NCBI GenBank assembly: GCA_021399435.1
Contig: JAJTUP010000033.1
Span: 186,001-250,000 of the forward strand
Length of the DNA: 64,000 bases
Source: Diaporthe sp. PMI_573
Taxonomy: Eukaryota; Ascomycota; Sordariomycetes; Diaporthales; Diaporthaceae
Direction: 5' to 3'
Below, piece by piece: positions 45,706 to 57,128 of this stretch. Position 1 is the stretch's first letter, and each line of letters starts with the position of its first letter. The notes under the pieces are model-generated. The model was not told the DNA's origin. It was given only the letters and a program-made list of their open reading frames with translations, and made no database searches. The translations under genes were made by a program, and so were the position numbers.

Positions 45706-47400
45706 GTTTGGTGATGGTCCGTCCGTGCAGTCTGTGATTCAAAGGTGATCCTGGCGCTATCACAATATGCTCAGGAAGAGTATCTTGGGTTTGTATTTGT
45801 AGTTTTTTGTAGTTTGCAGGTCTGGAAGTCGGCAATGGAGGCGCAGTCGAGTGATCCAGCCGGTCGCCCCTCTCGAGGCAGCCTGTAGGCGAATCGCTGC
45901 CTGTGAATCAGGGCGGCCCAGGGTTGCACTGGTCCATACGTCACGTCACTCCACCCGTGGAATGCTTGGCCCAAATCGTTCCTGCTGCATCCCAGTCTGC
46001 TGCGGGCTGGGCCTTATTGGCGGACAAGTTACGTCTTGGCAGACATGTTGCCCCCTGCATAGCCCTTGAAGCGCGCCCGCCCTACGTAACCTCGTTACAG
46101 GGTCATGCACTCAGCAGAAATATGTCGGACCTCCTCCTCCATATCTTCCATACGTTTATCTACCCGTGAGTACCCCACCTTCATCTAGACCGGGAGCCCA
46201 CTCGAGATATATAGTATGTTGCCACCCGTCCGTACGAGGGCCTTGATGATGGCTTGTACTAGTATCGTCCTCTGCTGCCGGGCTTCGTTTCGCCTCTCTT
46301 CTTCTGAGATCCGCCTTCTCTCGCTCTTCTTCCGTTTACTCCAGTCCTGAGTGTAAGTCTGTAAGACTGCCGATGGTAGCTGGACGGTTTGCGGTCGACT
46401 TGGCTGTCTGAGGATCTCTGGCGCTCGTCGGACTCACCGCAGAACATGGCACCAAGCCAGACACATACACAAAAGCTATATCAATGCAAGGGACTAAATA
46501 GAACCTGATTGAACCATTACAAAAGCTGTTTCCAACATAATTGTGATCTGATTGTGCACAAGCCTCAGAAATGTATGAGACACCTTGCTTCCACAGCATG
46601 TGAGCCACGGGCAAGCCTGGACAACCTTGGAAACTACATAATACTTGGAAATCGATTGACCCTGAGGTCTTCCTGGTATGAGTTGCTCTGCCAGGTTTGA
46701 AATAACCGGGAGCCTTATGATCATCCGGGATAGACTGCTTGGCAAGCTCGTCGCGCGAGAAACCACGATAAGCTATGTATTTTTATGTGTAGTACGCAGG
46801 CGCAGTGTGCACACTACAAGTGGACAAAAATAACTCAGCCTTTGCCTCGTGTGATAAATCCTGCATTCATGCCCCCAGGATCATTCCAGGAAGACAATTG
46901 GCATGCGAGTATACCGGTGAGGGCAGAAAATGAATATATAATTCTGTCCTAGTTGGGGACGTGACAAACTTTACAGAACTGTTAGTGAAACATTCAAAGT
47001 TTGGTTTATACACACTCTACCAGGTACATCCGCCCATGTTAGAAGTGTCTTTGGAAAACTGACGCTGACCAAGACCCATTAGCAGACGATTTCCTCGATC
47101 AAATTCTACACACTGCACTGAGATACAAACATGACAGACCCTCTCACAGTCATTGGGACTGAAATCGCTGTTTGGGTTTTGAGGAATCTGAAGTGGGGTT
47201 TAAAGACTCCGGAAGTAACATCATGAATGTATCAGGAGACAAAGGGGAATTTGGTGAATAAACATAAAGGCAATAAACATTCCTTTGGGTCTTTCTGTGA
47301 TTGTGGTACAGGCGACATGACATTTGATGTGGGGCTTCTGAACATGGTTAAAGACCAAATTAATGATGAGGATACTGGCTGATCCGTCTTCTCATATTAG
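45706..47400. other. Intergenic, no gene recognised
   Basis: About 1.7 kb with no coding features that I can support. The right part, from about 46800, becomes more AT-rich and leads into the pseudogene. Confidence 0.45.
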
Positions 47401-50400
47401 TATGTGGTGGTCATTGTCAGGAACTCAAGGTGAAAGTGAACACATTGCACAAAGATGTTTCTTACCAATGAATCAGATGATGTTCAGCCCGTCCAAGTCG
47501 TTGAGTGGCTACAGAGAATGGCGACACATCTTCCTTTTAATGAGGTCCAACACGAGATGTTCCATACTGCTACCAAAACGCCAGGTGCTGGGAAGTGGCT
47601 GATCAAGTCTCCTGAATTCAGAAAGTGGAGGAGTGGGGCCCCCCGGAAATTGTTTTGCTACGGTGACTATAAGAGTCCGGACCTCTCATCCAGGCCTTTA
47701 ATCCATTTCTCATTCTGAATGTTATCACGGTTGGTACTGGGAAGACAGTCCTCATGTAAGACCGCAACCTGGGCATCCGTGGATGCCTCGAAATGAAACA
47801 CAACAACCTTGGAAGTGTTGTTCGACTCCCGTTAAACTACTAGTTGCGTTTAATTTCAGGGGCACGATAACTGCAGACAATGTATTTGCTTACTCATTGA
47901 TTTGAAGGTCCGTTATCATTAACGACTTGCTCTGGAATCAACAGGCTTGCTTGTTTGCTTACTCTGATGGTCGGAAGCGGGGTTTAGAGGAGCAGATGCT
48001 TCCAAACCTGCATTCTATTCTACTGATTCAGTTACTGCAAGGAGATATGACTGGCAGAAACATTGCTGATTCTACCAGAAGAGTTTACGATGACTACCAA
48101 GCAACTCAGATGGCCTTGTTGGCCCCGGACAGGATCTACCTCATCATCGATGCTCTTGACCAATGCCCGGATAGGGCCCTCGCAGAGTTCGTTTAATGTT
48201 GCCAACTATTGCCTCAGAATGTTCACATGCTCTTCAACTCAACATTACAAGAAGAGTACGATAACTTGGTGGTGCTAGATGAGACAATTCACATCACCGC
48301 CCACGATGAAGATGTAAAACTGTTCCTTAACAACGCACTTAGAAACCGGCAGTTTTCGAAGATACTGAAAGATGGAGAATCACGTGAGAGCACTTTCGAA
48401 CAGCCTTTGCTTGAAACATTTGTGCAAATACCACGGAAGAAGCCAGTCATCCCCCCCCCTGCAATACGGCTCTCATGTTTAAAAAGTCACCAGTTTCTTG
48501 CTTGCAACTAACTCTTCATCTTGCGACGCTTGAGCGCAACTCGATCGAATTCAGAAAATTCAACGCCGGTGTGCAGAATCTGTCCGAGACTCCATACGGA
48601 TTTTACAGAGAGGCAGTCAGAAGGACCAAGTCGCAGGGCGATTTGGAGCAGCGGCTGGCCAATAAACTCCTTTCTTGGCTTGTGTTTGCCGAGAGATCAC
48701 TCAAACTTGACGAATTGTATCATCCATGGATGCCCTTGCAATTTACGAGAACACGGAAAACATTGAGCGTGGAACCTGCCCTTTTCCAGAGGGAGGATGC
48801 CCCACGGGGTTTGGACTCTCACTGTCAAAGGTTTGCTTCGGCATCATCGTCGTGGATAACGAAACCAAGGTCGTTCGACTGCGGCACGCTTCAGCGGAAA
48901 CATACCTGCTGAGCAACGAAACCGACATGCTTGTAGTCGAAGTCGCCCAATCTATGATCACGCATTCTTGCCTCCTATGCCTTTGCTTCATTCATGACCA
49001 CTACGAAGACGCCGGGTAATCGTGCCACTCTCTCAAACCCCCTGAGGATTGTTGCAGACGATATCCTTTCCTCAAACACGCAGCGAATCACTGGGGCCGA
49101 TATCTCTCATAGGGATCCAATCGCAAGACCAATATGCTCGCTTGGGCTTTTCCTTTCCAATCCGCAGGGACTGAAGAACACCTTTCGGACCTTGGCGAGG
49201 TTCGATTTTCGCGACACGACCTGTATAACGGGAACACACGTAGCCGCGTACTTTGGTCTCGATGCGCTCATATCCAAAGCCATCCGCAATCATCGTCGTC
49301 TCGTCGACAAAGGCGCGCGCACCGGGGACGTAGAGTTCGTTGGCCACTGGGCAGTACGGTGGAGTCAGAGAGAGTTTCTAGAAGTCCTCCTTGCCCAGGA
49401 AGCAGACGCTAGGCCATATTACAGTGAAGGGCCGCAAGGCGCTACACATCGCCATCGCGAACGAAGATGTCGACATGGTGAAGGTGTTGTTAAGCTGCAC
49501 GCCCAGCCAAAAGCCGGACTTGGACATGTCGGACTCAAGTGGCTGGACAGCTTTGCGATACGCCGCAGCATACGCGGTCTAGTTGAGCTTGTCGAGATGC
49601 TCCTCACTGGGGGTGCACGAGCTGATGCGTCCGATAAGAATGGCTGGACCGCGCTGAGATGGGCTGCGGATCGAGGCCATGTCAGGATCTCCGAGATGCC
49701 GCTTAACCACACTGCAAGGCGTCACAAGAGCTCAAATTGTCTAGAGGAGAGAAATGGAAAATCTTGAAGAGGGCGGCATGCGAGGGTCGCGACGCGATAT
49801 TGCGTCTGTTGGTGGAGAGGAAGGCAGACATCAATATGCCGAACGCCGAACGCCGAACGCCGAACGCCGAACGCCGAACGGGGATGGACGCCGCTACCCC
49901 ACGCCATAGACAATGGCCGTTCTGTAGCAGTATGGCAACTTCTTGAAGAGCATTCAGATGTCGATAAAGCAGATAAGATGGAAAAGACGGCCCTTCATGC
50001 AGCAGCAGAGAAGGATGACGAGAAAATCTTGTGGTTTCTCCTCGAGAAAGCAGCCGAATCAGATAATTCAGAGAAGCAGTTTGGCATGGGGCCGTTGCAC
50101 AAAGGCTCTGACGCGTTCGGAACGGACAAGATGGGTCGGGCTGTGCTGCACTGGGCTGTGCAAGAGAGTCATGACGAAGTAGTGGAAGTGCTGTTGTTGA
50201 AGACCAAAGGCGGAGGGGCATTGGTACACATGGTCGACTTCGAACAGCGTACAGCACTGCATTACGCCGCCGTACATGGTCATTTGAACATAACAGGCAT
50301 CCTTCTCCAGTTCGGGGCCAGCGTCACGCCAAGGGATATTTCAGACGAGTCACCCTATGACTTGGCGTTCAAGGGCGGATATTGCGAGGTTTCTAAAGCT

Positions 50401-50418
50401 CTTGCACCGTCTCGATAA
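47401..50418 (+). pseudogene. Broken NACHT-ankyrin (NLR-like / HET-type) gene
   Basis: Fragments in shifting frames follow the order of a fungal NACHT-ankyrin receptor. A pre-NACHT segment (GKWLIKSPEFRKWRSG, 47580-47640) comes first. Then come a Walker A remnant (VGTGKTVL, near 47735), a Walker B (RIYLIIDALDQCPD, near 48140), post-NACHT helices (LANKLLSWLVFAERSLKLDEL, near 48655) and VRLRHASAETYL near 48870. At least six ankyrin repeats follow (GWTALRYAAAYAV, GWTALRWAADRGHV, KTALHAAAEKDDEK, RAVLHWAVQESHDE, RTALHYAAVHGHLN). At least seven frame changes or stops interrupt them, for example stops at about 47716 and 48194. Family members sense non-self or trigger heterokaryon incompatibility and cell death. 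The number of breaks makes a functional product very unlikely; only the last ankyrin block (49978-50418) is openly readable. Confidence 0.85.
49837..49878. repeat. 7-bp repeat (gccgaac x6) inside the ankyrin region
   Basis: Six perfect copies of a 7-bp unit within an ankyrin-coding stretch. Because 7 is not a multiple of 3, each gain or loss of a unit changes the downstream frame. Confidence 0.92.
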
Positions 50419-50799
50419 TAAAGCTATGTTCCGCCGAGCCCATATGTGGAAGAACTGGATGAGTGAGGCAGCGCACATTGATGGCCAGGGCATTTTCATA
50501 TCAGTCAATATTTATTTTTCCCTCGGTACTCCTACACCGGTGTCGAATAATGGAACCGATGCTATGAGTTGACCTTTTCTTTTGACAGATATTTTATATG
50601 CAAGTCGTCAAAATTCTGTTCTCGACGTACCCATCAATGCACTCTCTGGTAAGATTTGAAAGCGTTCTCCTCATTGCCTCGGCAAATTGTTATATTACTC
50701 TAAGTTGCGCTATGCAATATATTCGTCTCACTGTCATCTTATATACAACGCTTCAGCAGATAAAACATCAGCCTGGCTTCTAACATATCAGGCAGTCAA
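50419..50799. other. Intergenic between pseudogene and glycosyltransferase-like gene
   Basis: 381 bp of AT-rich DNA between the end of the ankyrin fragments and the convergent minus-strand gene. Nothing recognised. Confidence 0.5.
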
Positions 50800-52362
50800 T
50801 TATACATCTCCTTGCTCAGCCGGCGCAGCCAAGACGCCCTCCCTAGGCTTGCCACAAACCATCTCCTCCGCATAGGCCTTATACCGCGACAGGAGATCTG
50901 TGTCAGCCAACCCATGCCGATCGTGCGCCTTGTACTGCGGGCCAAAGGCAAAGTGAACAGCGATTCCCGTGCCTGAGTATGATGTTAGTCCTGCTATGGA
51001 TCCTAAAGTGTTGCATTCTAGAACATTCCAAAACATGAAAGACGGGGGATCTGTGACAGGAGAAGAGTGATGCTTACCATCCATGACGACCCGGCGGCCC
51101 AGCTCCTTGGGCCGCTTGACGGTGAGGTAGTCCTCGTCGTCGTGCTGGGGAAATGGGAAGCAGTCCATTACGTCGCGGCCCCGGATGGCGATGAAATTGA
51201 TGGAAAGACGATCGTAGGCGTAGTCCCACACATCAAACTTGTAGCGGTGGGTGTCGTTCTGTTCCAGGTGCTGCAAGAACGAGTAGTGGACCTGTGCCGC
51301 CAGCGCCCAGTTTTGCAGGGAGGGACCATGGGCGTCGTATGTCGCCGTGGAGACTGGGTAGTCGGAGATGTCATAGGAGGACTCACCCGCGGGGAGCGGA
51401 ACGGGTAGCCAGCGGTGATCCTTGAATGGGGCCGGTGTTGAGCCGTCGATGGCGAAGCCCTTCGGGCCCGGCTTCGGTCCACTATAGGCTGGCAGCTCCG
51501 AGGCACGCCAGGAGTTTTCGGGTGGGTTCCTCCAAGGCTTTTTCATTTCCTGGTTTGGTTGGTAAGCTTCCATGCTTTTTGACTTTGATGTATGTTTGAG
51601 ACAGGGATGTTAGTGATCGGAACCTACTGGCCAGTAAGGGTAATAAACACCCATATGAGAATGCACCCAACTCAGTGCAGGATTGTTCACCACATTGGCA
51701 GACACGGCGAAGAAGTGAGGGTTGTCGGTGATCCTCTTGACAACACTGGAGATGGCATTATCGCTGAAGTATATGACATCGTCGTCTATCTTGACATATA
51801 TTGCATCGGGATCGGTCACTGGCTCCCAGCTGCCCGCCAGCCATCTATAGGTGCCCTTGACCTCGTACTTGGAGTACTCTGGACGCCTGGGCACCAGCGT
51901 CTCGAGATAGTCCAGGTCCTCTTGGATGTCGGTATGCACCACGAAGATGACCTCATCGAGCAGCCCACCGTTGGCCCTGAGGTTGCGCTGGAGGTAACAG
52001 TCGAGCACCTCGACGAGCTCGCGACGGCCGAAGAAGACCAAGCCGATGACCTTGACGACAACATCTGTGGCTAACCCCGACTGCTCATCGTAAACCTTCC
52101 CATAGCCGTCCTCTTGTTGTAATGGGAGTATGGGTGGGTCCGGCTGGTGGTTTGGACCAAGTGTCCACGTGGACGGCGAGAGGATCTCGATGTCGGTGAG
52201 GTAGACGGTCCCAAAGGTGACGAGGATGAGTATAAATGAGACAAGGAGGATCACGAGGGTCTGTGGGCGTCGTGCAATATTGAGAAATGCGGCACCCCGT
52301 TCCCCAGCACAAGGCGATCTCTTGGATCCGGCACTCATCATTGGGATCCAGCTCGCGGGCAT
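50800..52362 (-). CDS. Type II membrane glycosyltransferase-like protein
   Basis: Three exons: 52362-51628, 51582-51078 and 50972-50800. They total 1413 nt, giving 470 residues. A short cytosolic N-terminus precedes one transmembrane helix (TLVILLVSFILILVTFGTVYL), the layout of Golgi glycosyltransferases. The lumenal part has KVIGLVFFGRRELVEVLDCYL, DEVIFVVHTDIQEDLDYL, and DAIYVKIDDDVIYF with a DDD motif of the metal/nucleotide-sugar binding type. A C-terminal domain follows with FDVWDYAYDRLSINFIAIRG. I recognise the glycosyltransferase-like character but cannot assign a family or sugar. The first intron is only 45 bp, with a CTAAC branch site. The second (51077-50973) is an introner-like copy. 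ATG 52362 is the first in frame; 52341 or 52338 are alternatives and all keep the membrane anchor. Confidence 0.82.
50973..51077 (-). mobile_element. Introner-like intron, copy 4 (105 bp)
   Basis: Complete second intron of the glycosyltransferase-like gene. Starts GTAAGCATCACTCTTCTCCT, the same 20 bases as copy 1, and ends GACTAACATCATACTCAG. Removing it restores VVMDGTGIAVHFAFG in frame. Confidence 0.9.
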
Positions 52363-53418
52363 GCGCACAGAGCCAAGTAGACCAAATATCGGAAGCAAGT
52401 AATCGGCGCCGTGGAGCGCGGGAGAAGGTGTGGGCCGGATGACCTCGGGGACGACAACGGGGACCGGATGTTAGCTCATCTTATGACCTTTGGGGCGCAG
52501 AAGCATGGCTCCCAGTGGTGCAAAAGATGGCCAAGCAAAGCGGAAGCAGAAGATCAGAAGGACATGCAGGCAGTGGAAAGGGCTGGGCGGCTACGGTGGA
52601 CTATATCTGCGTGAGCCATCAGCAATCAGCAGCGAGCCAGACGGCGCAAAGGTGAGATGGCGTGGTGGCGCCTCGCTTCGAAGGAGCCCGCAGGATCCGC
52701 TTGCCAGGATAGGTCATGTTCTACGAGGGCAAACATTATCATTCGCCGGCAAGGCATTGGAGTCGGTATCTCGTGTAGGTGAGATTTTAATGTGACAGAC
52801 CCTACAGGCAGCAGGTTAGCCACTTGGCAGACAACGGGCCATGCCCCAAAAGCACCTCGTGCAGAACGGTCCCTACATCGGTTCGAGACTAGTCTGCCTC
52901 GGATAAGGGTACCGGGTCCAGCAGGTGCCACAGGCCTTTCCCAATTCTGACGCCTCTCATGCGCGTGGCCAGTGACACGCTGACACCTTGTGCCTTGTGC
53001 CTTGCGCCGTGTGCCTCGTGCCACGGCCCGCGCATCCCACGCAGACCACGCAGGCCACGCAGGCCACGCAGAGGGGAGGATTACATAACTGCTCCGCGTA
53101 CCTCTGGTCGTGTCACAGACGCGCTCGACCGTTGCACGTTGATGCGAATGAATAGCAGGCCGGGCGTCTTTGCAATTCATCACGGGGGTTCCTGGCGTCA
53201 CACGGCACAGCCGTGAATGGGGAACCGGGGGCAAGGTGGTGAATGGGTGAGGGGAATGACTTTTCCTTGCTGCTGCTACTACTATCTACAACGACAGAAC
53301 CTTCTCTACAAAAGGGGAGCAGAGCAGTGCGGAAACGAGTTCTGATCCCACGCCTGGTATTTCTCACAGGCTGCGCAAGATTGGGAACGGGATACGACAG
53401 GCAGCCAGAGCAGAGTGA
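52363..53418. other. Divergent promoter region, repeat-bearing
   Basis: About 1.06 kb between two divergent genes. Contains a 7-bp-like repeat (ttgtgcc variants, about 52985-53022) and a 9-bp repeat (cacgcaggc) at 53038-53071. No gene recognised. Confidence 0.5.
53038..53071. repeat. 9-bp tandem repeat (cacgcaggc)
   Basis: Three to four near-perfect copies between the two divergent genes. Confidence 0.8.
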
Positions 53419-55783
53419 ATGAAGCCAGACATGATGAGAGCCCTCGAGAACCTCGGCCCCGCTTTGCGGGTCTTGACCATGCTCCTTGCACTGCCTTTGG
53501 CAGTCATGCCCTCTTTGGCCGCTGCAGCCCGACGCAAGTACCCTCCCTCCCTCCCCAGCAAGCCTATCTTGTAATTGATCATCGCTGACCTCGTCTGCGG
53601 TGCACCAGAGCTGTTGCCATGGGCCCTTGAGCCACTGCCGCTGGGGTCCATCAAGCCCAACGGGTGGCTTCTCGAAGAGTTGAAGACGCTCGCCAGCGGC
53701 CTGGCTGGTCATGAGCATGACTTCTACGTCTTTGTCAACGAGTCGTCGTGGCTCGACCCCGACGGCCGAGGGGCCGAGTACAGCAACCTGAACGAGGCCT
53801 TGCCCTACTGGTTCAACGGCCTCGTGCCGCTCGCCTATGCGCTGGACGATGAGCGCCTCATCGGCCAGGTGCACACCGTTGCGGATGCCGTGCTCAGCTT
53901 GCAGTCCGAGGACGGCTGGATCGGCCCGGAGACGCTGGGTGACAGGAACTTTTGGGCCCGCATGCCCTTCTTCCTCGGCCTGATCGGCCTGGCCGAGGCC
54001 AACCCGTCCGGCTACGAGGACAAGGTCGTCACGGCATTGCGCAGCTTCATGGCCTTGGCCAACACGATGCTGCGGAACAACAGCCAGGGATTCGTCAACT
54101 GCGCGTCGGCCATCGACTGCAGATGGGGCCAGGTTCGTGTCCACGACATGATCATCACCATCCAGTGGCTCCTCGAGAAGCACCCGAGCGACGACCTGGA
54201 CGACCTTCTGTGGCAGGACATGGAGCTTTTCTACAACCAGACAACCTTCAAGTGGGACGCTTACTTTACCCCGGGGACGTACCTCAAGGTTGTCGCGGAC
54301 CCGACTCCCGAGAATCCCATGTTTCCCTACCTACACGGGGTCAACGTGGGCCAGGGACTGAAGCAGCCCGCGGTGGTGCGGCGCTTCAACAAGAACGACT
54401 CGCTTGTCGACACGGCCTCCAGAGGTGTCGGCTGGACCTTTGCGTACCACGGCTCGCCGTCGGGGAGCATCTTGGCCGACGAAGTCCAGCGCGACCTCGC
54501 CCCCTACTCGGGAAGTGAGCTCTGCACGGCTGTCGAGACAGGCTACTCGCTGGCCTATCTGTATCAGGCCCTGGGGTCTTCCAACTACGCTGACCGGGCA
54601 GAGCTCGTCTTCCTCAATGCGCTCCCCGTCATGGTAAGCCCACGCCCATCATGCCTCCGCTTCATGTGCCAAAGTCCCTGGGGGTCTCCTGCGAATCAAA
54701 CGGGCTAACAATGTTTGTTCTTCACTGCAGCTGCACGCCGATGGCTGGGCCCACCAGTATATGGCTCAGCCCAACCAGCCCTGGACCAACAACACCAACA
54801 ACCTCAACAGCCCCGTCGGACCGCCCGTGTTCACCACTTCTTCCACCAACGTCGCGACCCGGTTTGGTCTAGAACCAATCTACCCCTGCTGCACCGTCAA
54901 CCACCCGCAGGGCTGGCCAAAGTTCCTGTCCAACAGCTGGGCTCTCGTGAACGGCAGCGGCCTCGCGCATGCGCTCCTGTCCCCGTCCTCGGTCTCCACG
55001 ACGTTACCATCCGACGGAACCAGCGTCAAGGTCAGCGTCGACACGGGCTACCCCTTCACCAACACATCAGTATATACCATCGAGTCCTCGGGCCCGTTCG
55101 CGTTGTACCTGCGCATACCCATCTGGGCCGACACGAACGAGTGCGAAATCACCATCGAATCCGATGGCACCAGCAGCATGACGCCGCCAGCCGCGTCCAT
55201 CTCGCCCGACCATGCCTCCAGGCTGCACCGCATCAACCTGCCCGCGGGCCGCTCCTCGGTGACCTACACCCTCGCAGCCGGGGTTCGCACCGAGCCGCGT
55301 GGGAAAGACGGCTCCGCAGTGTCCGTCTACGTCGGCAACCTGCTGTACTCGCTCGACCTCGGCTACGTCGAGCACAGCTCCCTGCCGCACGCCTACACCG
55401 TGCCCGGCGGCCCCGGCATGGACTGGATCCCCTTCCCGCAGGCGCGGGACTACTACATCAGCAACGAGCGCCCCTGGAACGTCGCCATCGATACGACCAC
55501 ACTGGTGTACACCCCTCCCGCCGACGCAGCCGCGGTCGGGTTCGGCGGCTCCGAGGGCGGCGGCTTTGTCACGGCGAGGGGTTGCCAGGTCGAGTGGGCT
55601 CTGTTCCAGGACTCGACTCCTGGTGTGGCCCCCTCCGGCGGGGAGTGCATCGAGGGCACGGTCGGGGACTATACCCTGGTGCCGTACGGCAGGGCCAAGG
55701 TGCACATGAGCGAGCTGCCGACTGTTTCCCTTGCCAAGGCGGAGGAGGGCAACGAAGTGAGGGTTTTGAGGACTCAGGGCTGA
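53419..55783 (+). CDS. GH127-type glycosidase (beta-L-arabinofuranosidase-like, DUF1680)
   Basis: Three exons: 53419-53533, 53609-54633 and 54731-55783. They total 2193 nt, giving 730 residues. A signal peptide (core [20 protein letters not shown]) precedes the six-hairpin catalytic domain, which starts [16 protein letters not shown]. Further motifs are [37 protein letters not shown], and [18 protein letters not shown], which carries the Glu and Cys region. [10 protein letters not shown] has the paired cysteines that bind zinc with a third Cys in GH127 enzymes. A C-terminal beta domain follows. Bacterial GH127 members remove L-arabinofuranose from glycans; the exact fungal substrate is open. 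Intron 1 appears to use a GC donor (C|GCAAGT), because no GT donor joins the signal peptide to the enzyme in frame. Intron 2 is ordinary. Length fits the family. Confidence 0.9.
53534..53608 (+). other. Probable GC-AG intron of the GH127-type gene
   Basis: A 75-bp intron starting GCAAGT and ending GCACCAG with GCTGAC as branch-like site. The overlapping GTACCC donor would shift the frame and hit a stop at once, while the GC donor joins phase 1 to phase 1. Confidence 0.7.
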
Positions 55784-56752
55784 GGATCGATTCCCAACGA
55801 CTTCAAGGCAGAGTCGTGGCGAATTGGCGATCAGTGCTTGTTAGCACGCAATTGCACATAAGCAGCAAATATATCAGTGAACTGAACCGATCTCATCTGA
55901 AGTCATTGCGCGTGTAATTGCCTTGTGTCCGTGCCTGTGGTCGAAACGGGGGGAAAGACGTCCAGCTCGCATCCACTCATCGGATACTTATCGGCCGGAA
56001 GTTGTATGACATGCTCAACTACCTTGTTCCACCACTGCACTACGTAAAGATATAAATATATAGGCAATCCGTCTCGGGCTTTGTTCAGGGAATGTGATCC
56101 ATAGCAACCGAGTTGATATGCTCCAAAGATGTCACACTGCACACCCGGTCCTAAGCCACCCACGAGCACGTCGGGCGTGACCTGGATCCGGCGAATTCGG
56201 CCGGTTAAAGAAAGGGGGTACACCTTCAGATTTCTATCTATTTTGATATCAAACTGCAGGACTCCGCGGAGTGTCCATCGCGGCAGTGACAAAAGCTGCA
56301 GTAGCATATCGGTAGACTCGTCGCCCGGTTTACTTGATCTTGCCGAGGATGGAGCTCTGTCCAGAAGCCAGACGTTCAAATCACAGAAATCCCAGTCAAT
56401 TGAACGCCCATTCTATTTATCGTATGAGTAGCCAGCCGCCTTCCAACGCTGGTTGATATCCTCCCAACGGCCGAGAGGAGACTTTCTGAAGTTATGTCCA
56501 CAGAGAATGAAAGCCAGTCGATTGAATAGAGGTCACATCGCGATGAGGCCGACGACACTGTTCTGAATTCCCGGGAGCTGGAGCTGGAGCTGGATTCTGG
56601 AGGCTTCGGTCGGCCGGACTCCAGGCACCCGTGCGTATTACTCATTATGGGGGTCGACAATTCGGAGCCGGAGGAGTTTAGGTGACCCGGTTCCCACATC
56701 GGCATCAGCTTGAGTTGCCGACTTGGATGCCGCCAGTGATCAGATCCGCCAT
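55784..56752. other. Intergenic, no gene recognised
   Basis: About 970 bp with 3' sequences of the glycosidase. Short overlapping frames only. Confidence 0.45.
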
Positions 56753-56909
56753 CTACAAAGGCGCAGTATTCCGACGCGCACCTCCACGGCGGGGCCTGGT
56801 GCGAGAAACCGTCAGCATGACTTGCCCAAATACAGCTTGCCTTCCTGATAGATGTCGTTCCCGATACGTCATCCTCCATCTGGGATGCCAAAATAAATGA
56901 GAAAATCCT

Positions 56910-57055
56910 TACGCGCAGCCCTGAGGCGTGGTCACACCCAAAGCACAGTCATCGCCTTGGTTGGGGACGATCTGGTCGTCGAACACGGGCGTTTTGACGA
57001 CGGCAGCGCTGGCGAGGGAGGCGCACAGCGCGACGAAAAACAATGCGACCTTCAT
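56910..57055 (-). CDS. Very small secreted protein (48 or about 61 aa)
   Basis: ATG 57055 opens MKVALFFVALCASLASAAVV, a clear signal peptide, followed by a mature part ending DCALGVTTPQGCA. Unspliced, the frame stops at TAA 56912-56910 (48 residues). A GTAAGG donor overlaps that stop (56912), so it may instead splice, for example to an acceptor at 56796. That would give exon 2 at 56795-56753 and a protein of about 61 residues ending in a basic RRGGARRN stretch. Two cysteines remain in the mature part. No family recognised; a small secreted protein or candidate effector. A CGT trinucleotide repeat (57129-57160) lies in the presumed leader or promoter. The signal peptide is the only real evidence, so confidence is moderate. 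Confidence 0.5.
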
Positions 57056-57127
57056 GTTTCGTTCGTATCGGTGAAAGCCGCGGATAGTGAGTGAGGTGGA
57101 GTGAGCAGACCAGCTGGATCGAAAGGA

Positions 57128-57128
<1 letters not shown>

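Noticed and set aside
53113..54183. 356-codon minus-strand frame opposite the GH127-type gene
   Set aside because: Antisense shadow of the glycosidase exon; no signal, domain or splice support.
54715..55917. 400-codon open frame overlapping the GH127-type gene on the same strand
   Set aside because: Shadow frame caused by high GC; it is Arg/His/Pro-rich and has no domain features, while the overlapping frame encodes the conserved glycosidase.
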